NCBI GenBank assembly: GCA_012960035.1
Contig: DUBZ01000013.1
Location: 62,001 to 126,000 of the forward strand
Source: Myxococcales bacterium
GTDB lineage: Bacteria; Myxococcota_A; UBA9160; UBA4427
Reading direction: 5' to 3'
DNA: 64,000 nt
In this document: positions 1 through 9,753 of the stretch, piece after piece
Layout of the letters: each line of letters opens with the position of its first letter
Numbering within the stretch: position 1 is the stretch's first letter
Notes under the pieces: model-generated
The model's input: the letters and a program-made list of their open reading frames with translations, nothing else
Database searches by the model: none
Told to the model about the DNA's origin: nothing
Position numbers and translations under genes: made by a program

Positions 1-309
1 GACGACGCGACGCCCGAAATCGCAAAGTTGAACGATCCTGTTGTCGCGCTGACGGTTGCGGGTGAGCGCGGATTTTTGGCCCGCATCGAGGGGGACTGCA
101 CGGTCCCGATGGCGGTCCATCTGATCGAACAAGATGATGGCAAAATCTGGCTACGGGGGTTGGTGGCGAGCCTCGATGGCACGAGGATCGTGCGGGCGGA
201 ACTGACCACCGACGCCTCGGAAGCCCAGGCAGCGGGCGAGCGCCTTGCCGAAGAAATACTGAATCGCGGTGGAGCGGAAATTCTGCGCAGCTTGCAGGGC
301 AGCAGGTAG
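1..309 (+). CDS. hemC: Hydroxymethylbilane synthase (porphobilinogen deaminase), C-terminal part
   Basis: The 3' end of a gene that begins before the window; the frame is open from base 1. The enzyme joins four porphobilinogen molecules into hydroxymethylbilane in tetrapyrrole synthesis. The visible 102 residues match the C-terminal domain of the family: the segment GERGFLARIEGDCTVPMA holds the cysteine (in GDC) that carries the dipyrromethane cofactor in known enzymes, and it is followed by the usual alpha/beta domain ending in a helix with EILNRGGAEIL. The next gene, for the following pathway step, starts 5 bases after the stop, so the two are probably co-transcribed. The N-terminal two thirds cannot be judged. 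Confidence 0.93.
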   Translation, partial: DDATPEIAKLNDPVVALTVAGERGFLARIEGDCTVPMAVHLIEQDDGKIWLRGLVASLDGTRIVRAELTTDASEAQAAGERLAEEILNRGGAEILRSLQGSR

Positions 310-314
310 CCCTG

Positions 315-1898
315 ATGGCGAGTGAGCCCAAGTCATCAACGTCCAAGTCCCAAACGATGGGACGCGCCATTCTTGTCGGCGCCGGCCCGGGCGATCCTGA
401 CTTGATTACGTTGCGCGGTGCGTCCGCGCTTGGCCGAGCAGACGTCGTGCTATTCGACGAACTCGCGACAGATGAGTTGCTTCACCTTGCACCGGAACGG
501 GCAGAAAAAATCAACGTCGGCAAGCGCGGACACGATGCGCCGACGCGAAGCCAGGAAGACATCAACGCCTTAATCGTGGAGCGGGCCAAAGCGGGACAAA
601 CCGTTGTGCGTCTCAAGGGTGGCGACCCTTTTGTCTTCGGGCGCGGCGGTGAAGAGGCCTGTTTCTGTGCCGAGAATGATGTTCCCTTCGAAGTGATCCC
701 GGGTGTGAGCTCAATGGTTGGAGCGCTCGCGTACGCGGGCATCCCCGTGACGGACCGTCGATACGCAGCGTCGTTCGCAGTGGTGACGGGCCACAAAGAT
801 CCAACGCTCCCGGCGGAACAAACCCGTTGGCGAGAACTCGGCAGTGCGGTCGATACCCTCGTTATCCTCATGGGGATGAAGAAGCTCGACGAACTCGTTG
901 CGAAGATCATTGAAGGCGGCCGTGCGCCGACGACACCCTCCGCTGCGGTCATGAACGGAACCTTGGCAAAGCAGCGGGTCGTCGAAGCGCCGCTCTCGGA
1001 ACTGTCCGCTAGAGTCGTCGAAGCGGGTTTGAAATCGCCCGCGGTTGTTGTCATTGGTGACGTTGTGAAACTGCGTGATCAACTGGCGTGGTGGGAACGC
1101 TTGCCCATGTTCGGAAAGAGAGTGCTTGTAACACGGACCGGTGCCCAGGCCGGTGAAATGGCGAGCGCTCTACGCGCAGGTGGCGCTGAGCCCGTGCTGC
1201 TTCCGATGATTGACCTCGTCGCCTCCGACAAGCTGGGTCCACTCGACACAGCCCTCGCCCAACTCGAAAGTTACGACGGCCTGCTTTTTACGAGCGCAAA
1301 TGCCGTCCGGTTCTTCGCCGCGCGAGCGAGAGGGCAGGGTGTTGCGGGCGGGTTTTCGAAGCTCAATTCTCGCGTGCTCTGCGTGGGGCCCCAGTCGGCG
1401 CGGGCCGCACTTGAAGAAGGCTTGCCGGTTCACCTGACGGGATCGGGGCGCGGAGACTCAGAGTCGTTCCTTCGCGAGCTCATCGACATTCTTCCGCCAA
1501 AGGGGCGGCGCTTTCTGCTGCCCCGGTCCGACATTGGTCGCGACGTTGTGCCTGACGGACTGCGCGCTGCCGGCGCGGAAGTTGATGCCGTGGAGGCGTA
1601 TCGCAATGTGCCCGCCCCCGTTGACGTCGCGGCCCTGCGTGATGACTTGCTCGCCGGAAGGCTCGACGTGTTGACGTTTGCGAGCCCGTCGTCGGTCGAC
1701 AACTTCTTTGCGCTGCTTGACCCAGAAGCGAAAGCCGCGGCCGAGGGGCTCGTGATTGCGGCCGTGGGTAGAACGACCAGCCGTGCTCTCGTACGCGTGG
1801 GCGTAACCCCCGACGTGGTGCCCGATCGCCCGGGCGGCCCCGAGTTGGTTGCGGCGCTCGCCGACCATATGGCCCAAACTCAAGAACGTGGAGAATAG
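315..1898 (+). CDS. cobA-hemD: Fused uroporphyrinogen-III C-methyltransferase / uroporphyrinogen-III synthase
   Basis: A 527-residue two-domain enzyme. Residues about 16-260 are the SAM-dependent methyltransferase that makes precorrin-2 for sirohaem and cobalamin: the loop VGAGPGDPDLITLRG (21-35) and KGGDPFVFGRGGEE (101-114) are its signatures. Residues about 265-520 are uroporphyrinogen-III synthase, which closes hydroxymethylbilane with ring-D inversion; it keeps the weakly conserved VLVTR, LLFTSANAVRFF and FASPSSVDNF segments. The fusion puts the synthase next to the first enzyme of the sirohaem/B12 branch. Such CobA-HemD fusions are known in several bacteria. The gene sits between hemC and hemB, 3 bases before hemB. 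Start chosen at the ATG just after hemC; a second ATG lies at residue 15, directly before the methyltransferase fold. Confidence 0.95.
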   Translation: MASEPKSSTSKSQTMGRAILVGAGPGDPDLITLRGASALGRADVVLFDELATDELLHLAPERAEKINVGKRGHDAPTRSQEDINALIVERAKAGQTVVRLKGGDPFVFGRGGEEACFCAENDVPFEVIPGVSSMVGALAYAGIPVTDRRYAASFAVVTGHKDPTLPAEQTRWRELGSAVDTLVILMGMKKLDELVAKIIEGGRAPTTPSAAVMNGTLAKQRVVEAPLSELSARVVEAGLKSPAVVVIGDVVKLRDQLAWWERLPMFGKRVLVTRTGAQAGEMASALRAGGAEPVLLPMIDLVASDKLGPLDTALAQLESYDGLLFTSANAVRFFAARARGQGVAGGFSKLNSRVLCVGPQSARAALEEGLPVHLTGSGRGDSESFLRELIDILPPKGRRFLLPRSDIGRDVVPDGLRAAGAEVDAVEAYRNVPAPVDVAALRDDLLAGRLDVLTFASPSSVDNFFALLDPEAKAAAEGLVIAAVGRTTSRALVRVGVTPDVVPDRPGGPELVAALADHMAQTQERGE

Positions 1899-1901
1899 GA
1901 A

Positions 1902-2876
<975 letters not shown>

Positions 2877-2931
2877 TCGGAGTTGCAATTTCTTGCGCGC
2901 GCAGAGCGCCTCGAACCGATCGGGAGTTTGC

Positions 2932-3114
2932 GTGGCTGTTAGGTACAAAATCGTTGAGTTGAGCATGGTGTCCGCAGAAGACATCGAAAACGCGCTGAAT
3001 GAATGGACCGCCCTTGGCTGGACCTTCGAGAACACGCAGTTCGCAATGCGCGACTCATCGAAGCGACCCGCGATGGCGTTCATCACGTTTTCTAGAAACG
3101 ACGAAAACGAATAA
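2932..3114 (+). CDS. Small DUF4177-like protein
   Basis: A 60-residue protein. I place the start at the GTG at 2932, preceded by a CGGGAG ribosome-binding site 5 bases upstream; the open frame extends further 5' but has no such site. The sequence begins VRYKIVEL and contains LNEWTALGWTFEN, a pattern of the small DUF4177-type family (a beta strand, a helix with NxWxxxGW, then two strands). The function of that family is unknown to me. It lies 55 bases after hemB on the same strand and may belong to the haem operon. No catalytic residue or membrane segment is visible. Confidence 0.6.
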   Translation: MAVRYKIVELSMVSAEDIENALNEWTALGWTFENTQFAMRDSSKRPAMAFITFSRNDENE

Positions 3115-3138
3115 GCTGCCGGGACGAGTCGCGACCGA

Positions 3139-4515
3139 CTACTCCTCATCTTCGTAGTCGTATTCGTCCTCATACTCGTCTTCGCCTTCGGCGTCACCAC
3201 CTCCAAACAAGGCGGGGCTCTTGTTGAGACACGACCATTCGGGCTCTTCTTCTTCGAACTCTTCTTCCTCTTCTTCGTCGAAGTAGTAGTTCCCGCTATA
3301 CGAGCACTGGGTCCAAAGGCTTGCGTCGAACTCGAGAATGAAGCTGCTCCCGTATTCGTTGTATCGGTACTTCATTTCGTCGGCGAGGCCGATGAGTTCG
3401 AAAAACTGGAAGCCCACCCGGGGCTTCGGCATTTCGTCGAGGTACCCCGTTTCGACGAGTCCGTTGAGCGTCTCCGGATAAAACTCTTCGACCTTGATAT
3501 GGTTTTGAAGCGCTTCGATGACCAGGGGCGCGCGCACGTTGCGATTGCTCGCGTAGTCCCCTGTAGCGAGGGCCTGGCCCGCAAAGATCGGAACGAAGGT
3601 CAGTGCCGCTCCGAGCCCCATCTTGTATCCGCGCTGAAGCAAGTTGTTTTCGCGAGAGCCTGCGCCGGGTCGACTGACGCTGACGCCGATAAGCGCCATG
3701 GCGACCAAGGCCGGAATCAAACCGGTTTCGATCGGAAGTTCAGTCCCCGCGCAGGCGATCCAGCCGATCGGGATCGCAAACGCGGTCAACATTCCAGCGC
3801 CCGCTGCCCCGCTCATCTTTCCGCTCGCGAGGGATACGAGGCCAGTTGCGACCGCGAACAGCACAACGCTCACCAGCAATGCCAAAGTCACGAGGCCGTA
3901 CGTGGTAAAGATCGGCCACGGAGACACCATGAAGGCCATGTGCTCACTGGTTCCCGTGGCACCTCGAACCGCGGCCATCAAGCCGAAGAATATCGGGAAG
4001 TAGATCGCGATGCGCGCTGGCGATGAAAAGCGCAGCCAGCGTTCAACGAGTAGTGGGGCCATGCACGCGGCCGCGACCGCGCAACCGATACTGGTCATCA
4101 CTACGGTGAATCGCCAGCTGAACAAAACCCAAGGGCCTGCTCCCGCAAAGCCGCCGAGTGCAAACAGCACGGAGGTCAAACCGAACCCGAGCGAAAGGGT
4201 GCGCGCGATGGCCGAGCGTGTGGTGAGCACGGTCGTAATAAATAGAAGGACCGCCGGGATTCCGAACAGCAGCGCGCCGCTAACCGGGTCGTCGACGAAA
4301 CCGCCCATCGTCTCATAGTCGAGGATGTATGTACGACCATGCCACCAATCGGTGGGCATTCCGTCGGGTGGCGGAGCGAACCCGTAGTACCCGTAAGCCG
4401 AAAATGCGAAGTTGAGTGCAACGCTCAACCAACCCACTGGTGTGTGGACGGGGCGCGAGTCTGTCGTCGATGATTTTTGTTGTGCCGGTCCCATTCGCGG
4501 ATCGTGCCCCATCAT
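3139..4515 (-). CDS. Polytopic membrane protein with pseudopilin-like C-domain and acidic tail
   Basis: Start chosen at tandem ATG codons (4515), with GAAGG a few bases upstream; the open frame runs on to 4734 but the extra N-terminus looks non-coding. The 458-residue product has about nine hydrophobic segments between residues 30 and 330. After the last (TFVPIFAGQAL) comes a soluble part with IEALQNHIKVEEFYPETLNG and GYLDEMPKP, resembling the C-terminal strand region of GspG-type pseudopilins, where an alpha-helix leads to a YPETL-x-LV motif. It ends in two acidic runs (six E, then four E, then an EDEYEDEYDYEDEE terminus) separated by a segment with CLNK. I do not recognise the full-length protein. 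It is divergent from the usp gene. Confidence 0.65.
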   Translation of the reverse strand: MMGHDPRMGPAQQKSSTTDSRPVHTPVGWLSVALNFAFSAYGYYGFAPPPDGMPTDWWHGRTYILDYETMGGFVDDPVSGALLFGIPAVLLFITTVLTTRSAIARTLSLGFGLTSVLFALGGFAGAGPWVLFSWRFTVVMTSIGCAVAAACMAPLLVERWLRFSSPARIAIYFPIFFGLMAAVRGATGTSEHMAFMVSPWPIFTTYGLVTLALLVSVVLFAVATGLVSLASGKMSGAAGAGMLTAFAIPIGWIACAGTELPIETGLIPALVAMALIGVSVSRPGAGSRENNLLQRGYKMGLGAALTFVPIFAGQALATGDYASNRNVRAPLVIEALQNHIKVEEFYPETLNGLVETGYLDEMPKPRVGFQFFELIGLADEMKYRYNEYGSSFILEFDASLWTQCSYSGNYYFDEEEEEEFEEEEPEWSCLNKSPALFGGGDAEGEDEYEDEYDYEDEE

Positions 4516-5013
4516 TGTGGCCTTCGCTGCAGGCGCGGCGGTGTGAACGGTGAATGCGCAAGCGCAGGACGGACGATCGCTTGCCCGAAACATCGCTTGG
4601 GTGTGCAGTGATCGTCTTCGATTCGCGCCGGTGGATCCGGCTCTAAGTTCCGGGCAGCGAGGGGATCCAAAGGCCGCTCGACGGTGGGTAGGCGAGATCA
4701 CGTGCGGACCGAGAACTGTCCGGCCAGATCCCACACGTCTGATCGGCCCAGACGTGATAAGGATAAAAATCTTTTCATTTCAGAGAGTTGAGTGAGACGT
4801 GTGTTTTTGGGACTCGACCCACATCAAAGGTTTGCGTGTCCCTCGGGGGTATCGTAACTTAGTGGTCACCCCCCGGGCACCCGTGTGGAGACCGACTTTT
4901 CCCACAGGGACTCTTGGGTTCGCTGGGGCGCGCAGGGCAAAGCACATCGCACACGTACCTGGAAGGTCTGTGACCTCAGTTTCAGACAGACATGAAATGG
5001 TGGGAGCCTAAGA
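4516..5013. other. Divergent intergenic region
   Basis: About 500 bases between the divergently transcribed membrane-protein and usp genes. Short open frames here lack homology that I recognise and lack convincing ribosome-binding sites. It contains an 8-base dyad (4734-4756) beside an AT-rich stretch (ATAAGGATAAAAATCTTTTCATTT). Promoters for both flanking genes should lie here, but I could not fix a convincing -35/-10 pair. Confidence 0.5.
4734..4756. promoter_or_regulatory. Inverted repeat, possible operator
   Basis: CACGTCTG and CAGACGTG form a perfect 8-base inverted repeat with a 7-base spacer, in the divergent region between the membrane-protein gene and usp, just before an AT-rich tract. 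This layout fits an operator or promoter-proximal hairpin. No regulator can be assigned. Confidence 0.3.
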
Positions 5014-5835
5014 ATGATTGAATCAATTTTGGTCGCGTCGGATGGGTCGGAATGCGCGATCGCCGCAGAGATTTGTGCAATCGCCCTGGCGTCAAAACTT
5101 GGCGCGTCGCTATCGGGTATCACTGTCGTTGAAGATCACTTGGTGCGCGCACCGAGCAGCGAGGGTTTGAACTTGCCCCCGTTTCCAGAAGCAGAAGCTT
5201 CTGCCTATTACCGGGCTCGCGGCGACGCGATATTACGACGGTTCAGCGAGCGGGCTCGAGCAGCCGGTCTCGAAGTCAGTTGCGATGTCGCCAACGGCAG
5301 CGCCGACGACCGCATTGCAGAACGCTCGCTCGCTTCGAGTCTCACTGTTTTGGGTCGCGACAGCCGCTCTGATGGCGGCCGCGGTGGACTCTTCGGATCG
5401 ACTGCAGAAGCGGTGACGCGCAAAACCACGCGGCCGATTCTGATCGTGCCAGCCGGTGCGCAAGTCACAGGACCTATCGTGCTCGGCTTCGACGGTTCAC
5501 CCGGTTCGAAGCTTGCTGCCAAACTCACCGTCTATCTCGCAAACGACCTGGGCGAACAGGTCCACGTGTTTGTCGACTCAAAGGACAAAGGGCGTGCAGT
5601 CACGCGCTTTGACGACGTTCGTAAACTTGTAAGCGGACTCGCAAGCCCGATCCGCGAGACGTCTTCGACCCTCGGACGACCGGACGTTAAACTGGTCGAT
5701 GCTGCGCGGGACGCAAACGCGGGCATGATCGTGATGGGGGCCTTCGGTCGCAATCGCATCACCGACTACTTCATCGGGAGCAACGCGGCGGCGGTCGTTC
5801 GCACGTCGGCTGTTCCGGTACTGCTCGCGCGTTGA
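5014..5835 (+). CDS. Tandem universal stress protein (two UspA domains)
   Basis: 273 residues with two UspA folds in tandem, residues about 1-147 and 150-273. The first begins ILVASDGSECA and ends with RPILIVPAG; the second begins IVLGFDGSPGS and carries the ATP-binding glycine pattern in MGAFGRNRITDYFIGSNAAAVVR. The first domain's equivalent (GRDSRSDGGRGGLFGSTAEAV) is looser. Universal stress proteins are cytoplasmic nucleotide-binding proteins induced by starvation and stress; their exact targets vary. GGGAGCC lies shortly before the ATG. The lpxD start overlaps the stop codon of this gene by four bases, so the two may be translated together. Confidence 0.92.
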   Translation: MIESILVASDGSECAIAAEICAIALASKLGASLSGITVVEDHLVRAPSSEGLNLPPFPEAEASAYYRARGDAILRRFSERARAAGLEVSCDVANGSADDRIAERSLASSLTVLGRDSRSDGGRGGLFGSTAEAVTRKTTRPILIVPAGAQVTGPIVLGFDGSPGSKLAAKLTVYLANDLGEQVHVFVDSKDKGRAVTRFDDVRKLVSGLASPIRETSSTLGRPDVKLVDAARDANAGMIVMGAFGRNRITDYFIGSNAAAVVRTSAVPVLLAR

Positions 5836-6887
5836 GCAACGGGACTCCGGGCAGAGCGCTGCGCCTAGACGAACTCGCTCGCTTACTCGATCTTAGGTTT
5901 AGCGGCGATGCAGCATTGATTGTTCGCGGCGTTGCTTCTCTAGAGGAAGCAGGCTCAGAGGATCTGGGGTTTATGCGCGACGCCCGTCACTTGGACGCCA
6001 TGGAGAGTAGCCGCGCAGGTGCCGTCATTGTCCCGGCTGATTTTGACGCTTCGGGTCGTGCGGCGCTTTATTCTTCAAACCCGTCGCTCGATTTTGCACG
6101 TGCAGTCGAACTGGTCTGCGCACCGAAAGTTCAACCGGCCGGCATCGAGGCGGGAGCCCATATCAGTGCGGACGCCGAAGTGCATGAAAGTGCTTGGGTC
6201 GCGGCGGGCGCTGTTGTCGGCGCGCGGTGCAAAGTGGGCGCGGGCACGAAGCTTCATCCCAATTCCACGCTCTACGCTGACGTTGTTGTCGGTAAAAGCT
6301 GTGTCGTGCATGCCGGCGTGGTGGTTCGCGAACGGTGCGTTCTCGGCGACCGTGTTGTGTTGCAACCTGGAGCGGTGATCGGAGGAGATGGTTTTGGGTT
6401 CGTACCCGAAGCCACGGGCGCGCTTCACAAAGTTCCACAGGTGGGCGTTGTGATCGTGGGCGACGACGTCGAAGTCGGCGCCAACACCACGATCGACCGC
6501 GCGTCCCTGACGCAGACCAAAATTGGTGACCGCGTAAAGCTCGACAACTTGATTCAGATCGCTCACGGCTGTGAACTCGGGCCAGATGTCGCTGTTGCTG
6601 CGCAATCCGGTTTCAGTGGCAGTACGAAAATTGGTCGCGGCACGATCGTGATGGCACAGGTGGGCGTAGCCGGGCATCTCGAGATTGGCAGTCGAGCGTT
6701 TCTCGGTGCTCGGGCAGGCCTCCACAAAGACGTTGCCGACCATGCCCGAGTTTACGGAACACCGCAGCTGGAAGAGCGACGCTGGCACCGCGTGATGGCG
6801 GCCCTCAAGCGGCTTCCCGAAATGCTGAAACGACTGCGCGCCGTCGAGCGGAAACTCGGCATGCGCGACAACGATCCAACGGAGTGA
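5832..6887 (+). CDS. lpxD: UDP-3-O-(3-hydroxyacyl)glucosamine N-acyltransferase
   Basis: 351 residues. LpxD adds the second 3-hydroxyacyl chain, from acyl carrier protein, to UDP-acyl-glucosamine in lipid A synthesis. The N-terminal uridine-binding domain spans about 10-100; residues 105-310 form hexapeptide repeats of a left-handed beta-helix; GGDGFGF is at 184-190 and the catalytic histidine is H245 in NLIQIAHG. The C-terminal helix is basic. The frame requires a TTG start overlapping the usp stop (TTGA). It implies an outer membrane with lipopolysaccharide. Other lpx genes are not next to it; rnhB follows with another four-base overlap. Confidence 0.95.
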   Translation: MSNGTPGRALRLDELARLLDLRFSGDAALIVRGVASLEEAGSEDLGFMRDARHLDAMESSRAGAVIVPADFDASGRAALYSSNPSLDFARAVELVCAPKVQPAGIEAGAHISADAEVHESAWVAAGAVVGARCKVGAGTKLHPNSTLYADVVVGKSCVVHAGVVVRERCVLGDRVVLQPGAVIGGDGFGFVPEATGALHKVPQVGVVIVGDDVEVGANTTIDRASLTQTKIGDRVKLDNLIQIAHGCELGPDVAVAAQSGFSGSTKIGRGTIVMAQVGVAGHLEIGSRAFLGARAGLHKDVADHARVYGTPQLEERRWHRVMAALKRLPEMLKRLRAVERKLGMRDNDPTE

Positions 6888-7720
6888 AGGTGACCGACCC
6901 CAAGCCCCCGCTTGCGACGACCCAGCCGATCACCGTGCTGCGAAGCCACCTCCGCTCCGCGGTCGAACTCGAAGACGAAGCCTCGCTTGTCGACTTTGCT
7001 GAAAAGCTCGGTAGCGACCCCAGGCGCGGAGTTCAGGTACTGGTTCGTTCGGCGACGACGCGCGTGGGCGCCATGCGGTCCGAGCGCGAACGCGTTGCGA
7101 AGATGTTCGAACTTCGAAGCGGTCTCTACGTCCAGGGGTTTAAGGCGATCGCAGGTGTCGACGAAGTTGGAGTGGGCCCGCTGGCGGGTCCCGTCGTAGC
7201 TGCCGCGGTGATTTTGCCCGAAGAAGTCAACCTCCCGCTCGTGAATGACTCGAAGAAGTTGAAACCGGCGCAGCGCGAAAAACTGTCGCTTGCGATCCAC
7301 GCACAAGCCGTTGCGGTTTCCATCGGCAGCGTTTCTCCTGAAGGAATCGACTCGCGCAATATCTTCCAGGCCTCGCTCGAAGCGATGCGTCGCGCCGTCG
7401 AGGGGCTCAACCCCGCGCCCGACTACTGCTTGGTGGATGCGCGCACGATTCCCCGCGTCACGGTCGCGCAACAAGGTTTGATCCACGGTGATGCGATCGA
7501 TGCTTCCATCGCGTCGGCATCGATCGTCGCCAAGGTGTTTCGCGATCGGCTGATGCAAGACTTCGACGTCCAATATCCCGGCTACGGATTCGGACGACAC
7601 ATGGGCTACGGCACAGCGCAGCACCTTGAAGCGCTCGAACGTCTGGGCGCTTGTCCGATTCACCGCCGGTCGTTTGGGCCGGTCGCTGCCGTGATGCGCG
7701 GTACTGCGTCGATCCGATAG
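6884..7720 (+). CDS. rnhB: Ribonuclease HII with N-terminal extension
   Basis: 278 residues; starts at a GTG overlapping the lpxD stop (GTGA). RNase HII removes ribonucleotides from DNA. The catalytic domain starts at about residue 85. Acidic residues D93 and E94 (in GVDEVG), D185 (in CLVDAR) and D221 (in VFRDRLM) are present. The GRG motif that normally follows DEA/V-G is GVG here (96-98), with valine replacing arginine. The first 80 residues are a helical extension seen in a subset of RnhB proteins. The gene is followed immediately by truD. Confidence 0.93.
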   Translation: MKVTDPKPPLATTQPITVLRSHLRSAVELEDEASLVDFAEKLGSDPRRGVQVLVRSATTRVGAMRSERERVAKMFELRSGLYVQGFKAIAGVDEVGVGPLAGPVVAAAVILPEEVNLPLVNDSKKLKPAQREKLSLAIHAQAVAVSIGSVSPEGIDSRNIFQASLEAMRRAVEGLNPAPDYCLVDARTIPRVTVAQQGLIHGDAIDASIASASIVAKVFRDRLMQDFDVQYPGYGFGRHMGYGTAQHLEALERLGACPIHRRSFGPVAAVMRGTASIR

Positions 7721-7722
7721 AC

Positions 7723-8742
7723 GTGGCGTACTTCAAAGCTTCCCCTGAAGACTTCTTGGTGGATGAGATTGCGCTGTATCCGGCGATCGGAAGCGGCCCG
7801 CACACATTTGCGCGGATCGAGAAGCGGTTGCGAACCACCGAAGAAGTCGCCGAAGATCTTGCCCAAGCGTTCGGGCTGAAGCGCCGAGACATCGGCTACG
7901 CGGGGCGGAAGGATCGGGTTGGGGTGACGCGTCAGTGGTTTTCTTTACCCGACATTGATCCTGAGCGCGTCACGGCCACAGTTCTTCCCGACGCCAAAGT
8001 CCTCGAAGCCGTTCGACATCAGAATAAATTGCGTACGGGACATTTGCGCGGCAATAAATTTGAAATGTGGGTGCGCGGACTCACCGAAGCGGAAACAGAA
8101 GCGGCGGTCGCAAGGCTTGAGACCGTGAAACAGTTGGGCTTCGCGAACCGATACGGAGCGCAGCGCTTCGGACGCGATGGCGACAACGTGCGTCGGGCGC
8201 TTGTGATCTTGCACCGCGGAGCAGCGCCCAAAGACCGTAGACGCGCGCGCTTTCTTCTTTCTGCGCTTCAGGCGGAAGTATTCAATCGCGTTCTCGACGA
8301 GCGGCCGCTCGAGATCGGACAACTTGAAGTGGGCGACCTTGCGGTCAAGCATGAGTCCGGTGGCGTGTTCTGTGTCGAAGATGTTGAGGCGGACAACGCG
8401 CGCGCTCGCAATTTCGAGATCAGCCCGACCGGGCCGATGTTCGGCACCAAAGTCGCGCAGCCCCTTGGGGCGCCCGCCCAACGCGAGGCCAAGATCCTGA
8501 CCGAATACGGCGTCCCCAATCAGCAGGATCTAAAAGCGCCTCGCGGCGTTTCGCTGAAAGGTGCGCGCAGGTCTTTGCGCGTGCTTCCCATCGAATTCGT
8601 CCACCAAGTTGATGCCGATGCGATGAAAATCAGCGTCACTCTGCCGAGCGGAAGCTATGCGACGGTCCTGCTTGAGGAAGTCTTCGGCCCACTTCACGAG
8701 GGGGCGGATGTGATTCTCGATGGAGAGGGTATTCTCGACTGA
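7723..8742 (+). CDS. truD: tRNA pseudouridine(13) synthase
   Basis: 339 residues from the GTG at 7723, two bases after the rnhB stop. The open frame reaches back to 7651 inside rnhB, but family homology starts at the FKASPEDFLVDEI segment. TruD converts U13 of tRNA-Glu to pseudouridine. The catalytic aspartate is D64 in YAGRKDRVGVTRQ; RYGAQRFGRDGDN is the other family signature. The protein is near the usual length of about 340-350. Translation is probably coupled to rnhB, since no good ribosome-binding site is seen. Confidence 0.94.
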   Translation: MAYFKASPEDFLVDEIALYPAIGSGPHTFARIEKRLRTTEEVAEDLAQAFGLKRRDIGYAGRKDRVGVTRQWFSLPDIDPERVTATVLPDAKVLEAVRHQNKLRTGHLRGNKFEMWVRGLTEAETEAAVARLETVKQLGFANRYGAQRFGRDGDNVRRALVILHRGAAPKDRRRARFLLSALQAEVFNRVLDERPLEIGQLEVGDLAVKHESGGVFCVEDVEADNARARNFEISPTGPMFGTKVAQPLGAPAQREAKILTEYGVPNQQDLKAPRGVSLKGARRSLRVLPIEFVHQVDADAMKISVTLPSGSYATVLLEEVFGPLHEGADVILDGEGILD

Positions 8743-8796
8743 CAGCGGCGGCGGGCTGCTGCAAGTCGGCCAGACCACTGCACGACGGGAGGCGAG

Positions 8797-9753
8797 ATGG
8801 GGAGTTACGGCAGCGTCATCGAATTGATCGGCAAGACTCCATTGGTTCGACTGAACCGTGTGACCGAGGGCATCACTGCCGAAATTCATGTGAAGCTCGA
8901 ATCGGCCAACCCGGGCAACAGCGTCAAAGACCGGCTTGGCATCGCAATGATTGAAGCGGCCGAGCGAGACGGATTGATTACCCCCGGCAAGACCGTCATC
9001 GTCGAACCGACAAGCGGAAACACGGGCATCGCCCTCGCGATGATTTCTGCGGTCAAGGGGTACGACTGCATCCTTGTCATGCCTGATACGTTCAGTCTTG
9101 AACGACGCGTCACGCTGCGCGCGTTTGGAGCGCGCTTGGTCGTCACTGAAGGTGCAAAGGGAATGACGGGTGCCGTCGAACGGGCAAATGAAATCGCCGA
9201 CCAAATCCCCGAAGCATTCATTCCGCAACAGTTTCGAAACCCCGCGAATCCGGAGGTCCATCGACGCACAACAGCCGAGGAGATTTGGGAAGACACGGAG
9301 GGCAAGGTCGACACGCTGATCGCAGGCGTGGGGACGGGGGGCACGATTACCGGCGTTGGGCAAGCGTTGATGAAACGCAAGTCGTCGTTCGAAACGATTG
9401 CCGTCGAACCCGAAGCCAGCCCGGTGCTCGCCGGGGGCTCGCCTGGGCCGCACAAGATTCAGGGGATCGGCGCCGGGTTCATTCCCGAAGTCATGGACCC
9501 CACGCTCCCGAGTGGCGTGATGGCCGTGTCGAACAAAGACGCCATCGAGATGTCGCTCAGGCTCGCGAGAGAAGAGGGCATGCTCTGTGGCATTTCATCC
9601 GGCGCGAATGTCAAAGCGGCAATTGAATACGCGAAAAGACCCGGTAACGAAAATAAATTCATCGTTACGATCGTTTGCGATTATGGTGAACGGTACATTC
9701 AAACCGCGCTCTTTGAAGCGTATCGATACGAAGGGAGCGATGATCTTGACTAA
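8797..9753 (+). CDS. cysK: Cysteine synthase A (O-acetylserine sulfhydrylase)
   Basis: 318 residues, standard length. It makes L-cysteine from O-acetylserine and sulfide using pyridoxal phosphate. The PLP lysine is K44 in NPGNSVKDR, the substrate loop PTSGNTG is at 71-77, and the glycine-rich phosphate loop [10 protein letters not shown] is present. A strong GGGAGGCG ribosome-binding site lies before the ATG. The tetR-type gene downstream starts inside the last codons, so the two are co-transcribed. I see no serine acetyltransferase nearby. Confidence 0.96.
   Translation: MGSYGSVIELIGKTPLVRLNRVTEGITAEIHVKLESANPGNSVKDRLGIAMIEAAERDGLITPGKTVIVEPTSGNTGIALAMISAVKGYDCILVMPDTFSLERRVTLRAFGARLVVTEGAKGMTGAVERANEIADQIPEAFIPQQFRNPANPEVHRRTTAEEIWEDTEGKVDTLIAGVGTGGTITGVGQALMKRKSSFETIAVEPEASPVLAGGSPGPHKIQGIGAGFIPEVMDPTLPSGVMAVSNKDAIEMSLRLAREEGMLCGISSGANVKAAIEYAKRPGNENKFIVTIVCDYGERYIQTALFEAYRYEGSDDLD

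Noticed and set aside
4799..5011. Short plus-strand frame before usp
   Set aside because: No ribosome-binding site or recognisable motif; composition looks like a leader region.
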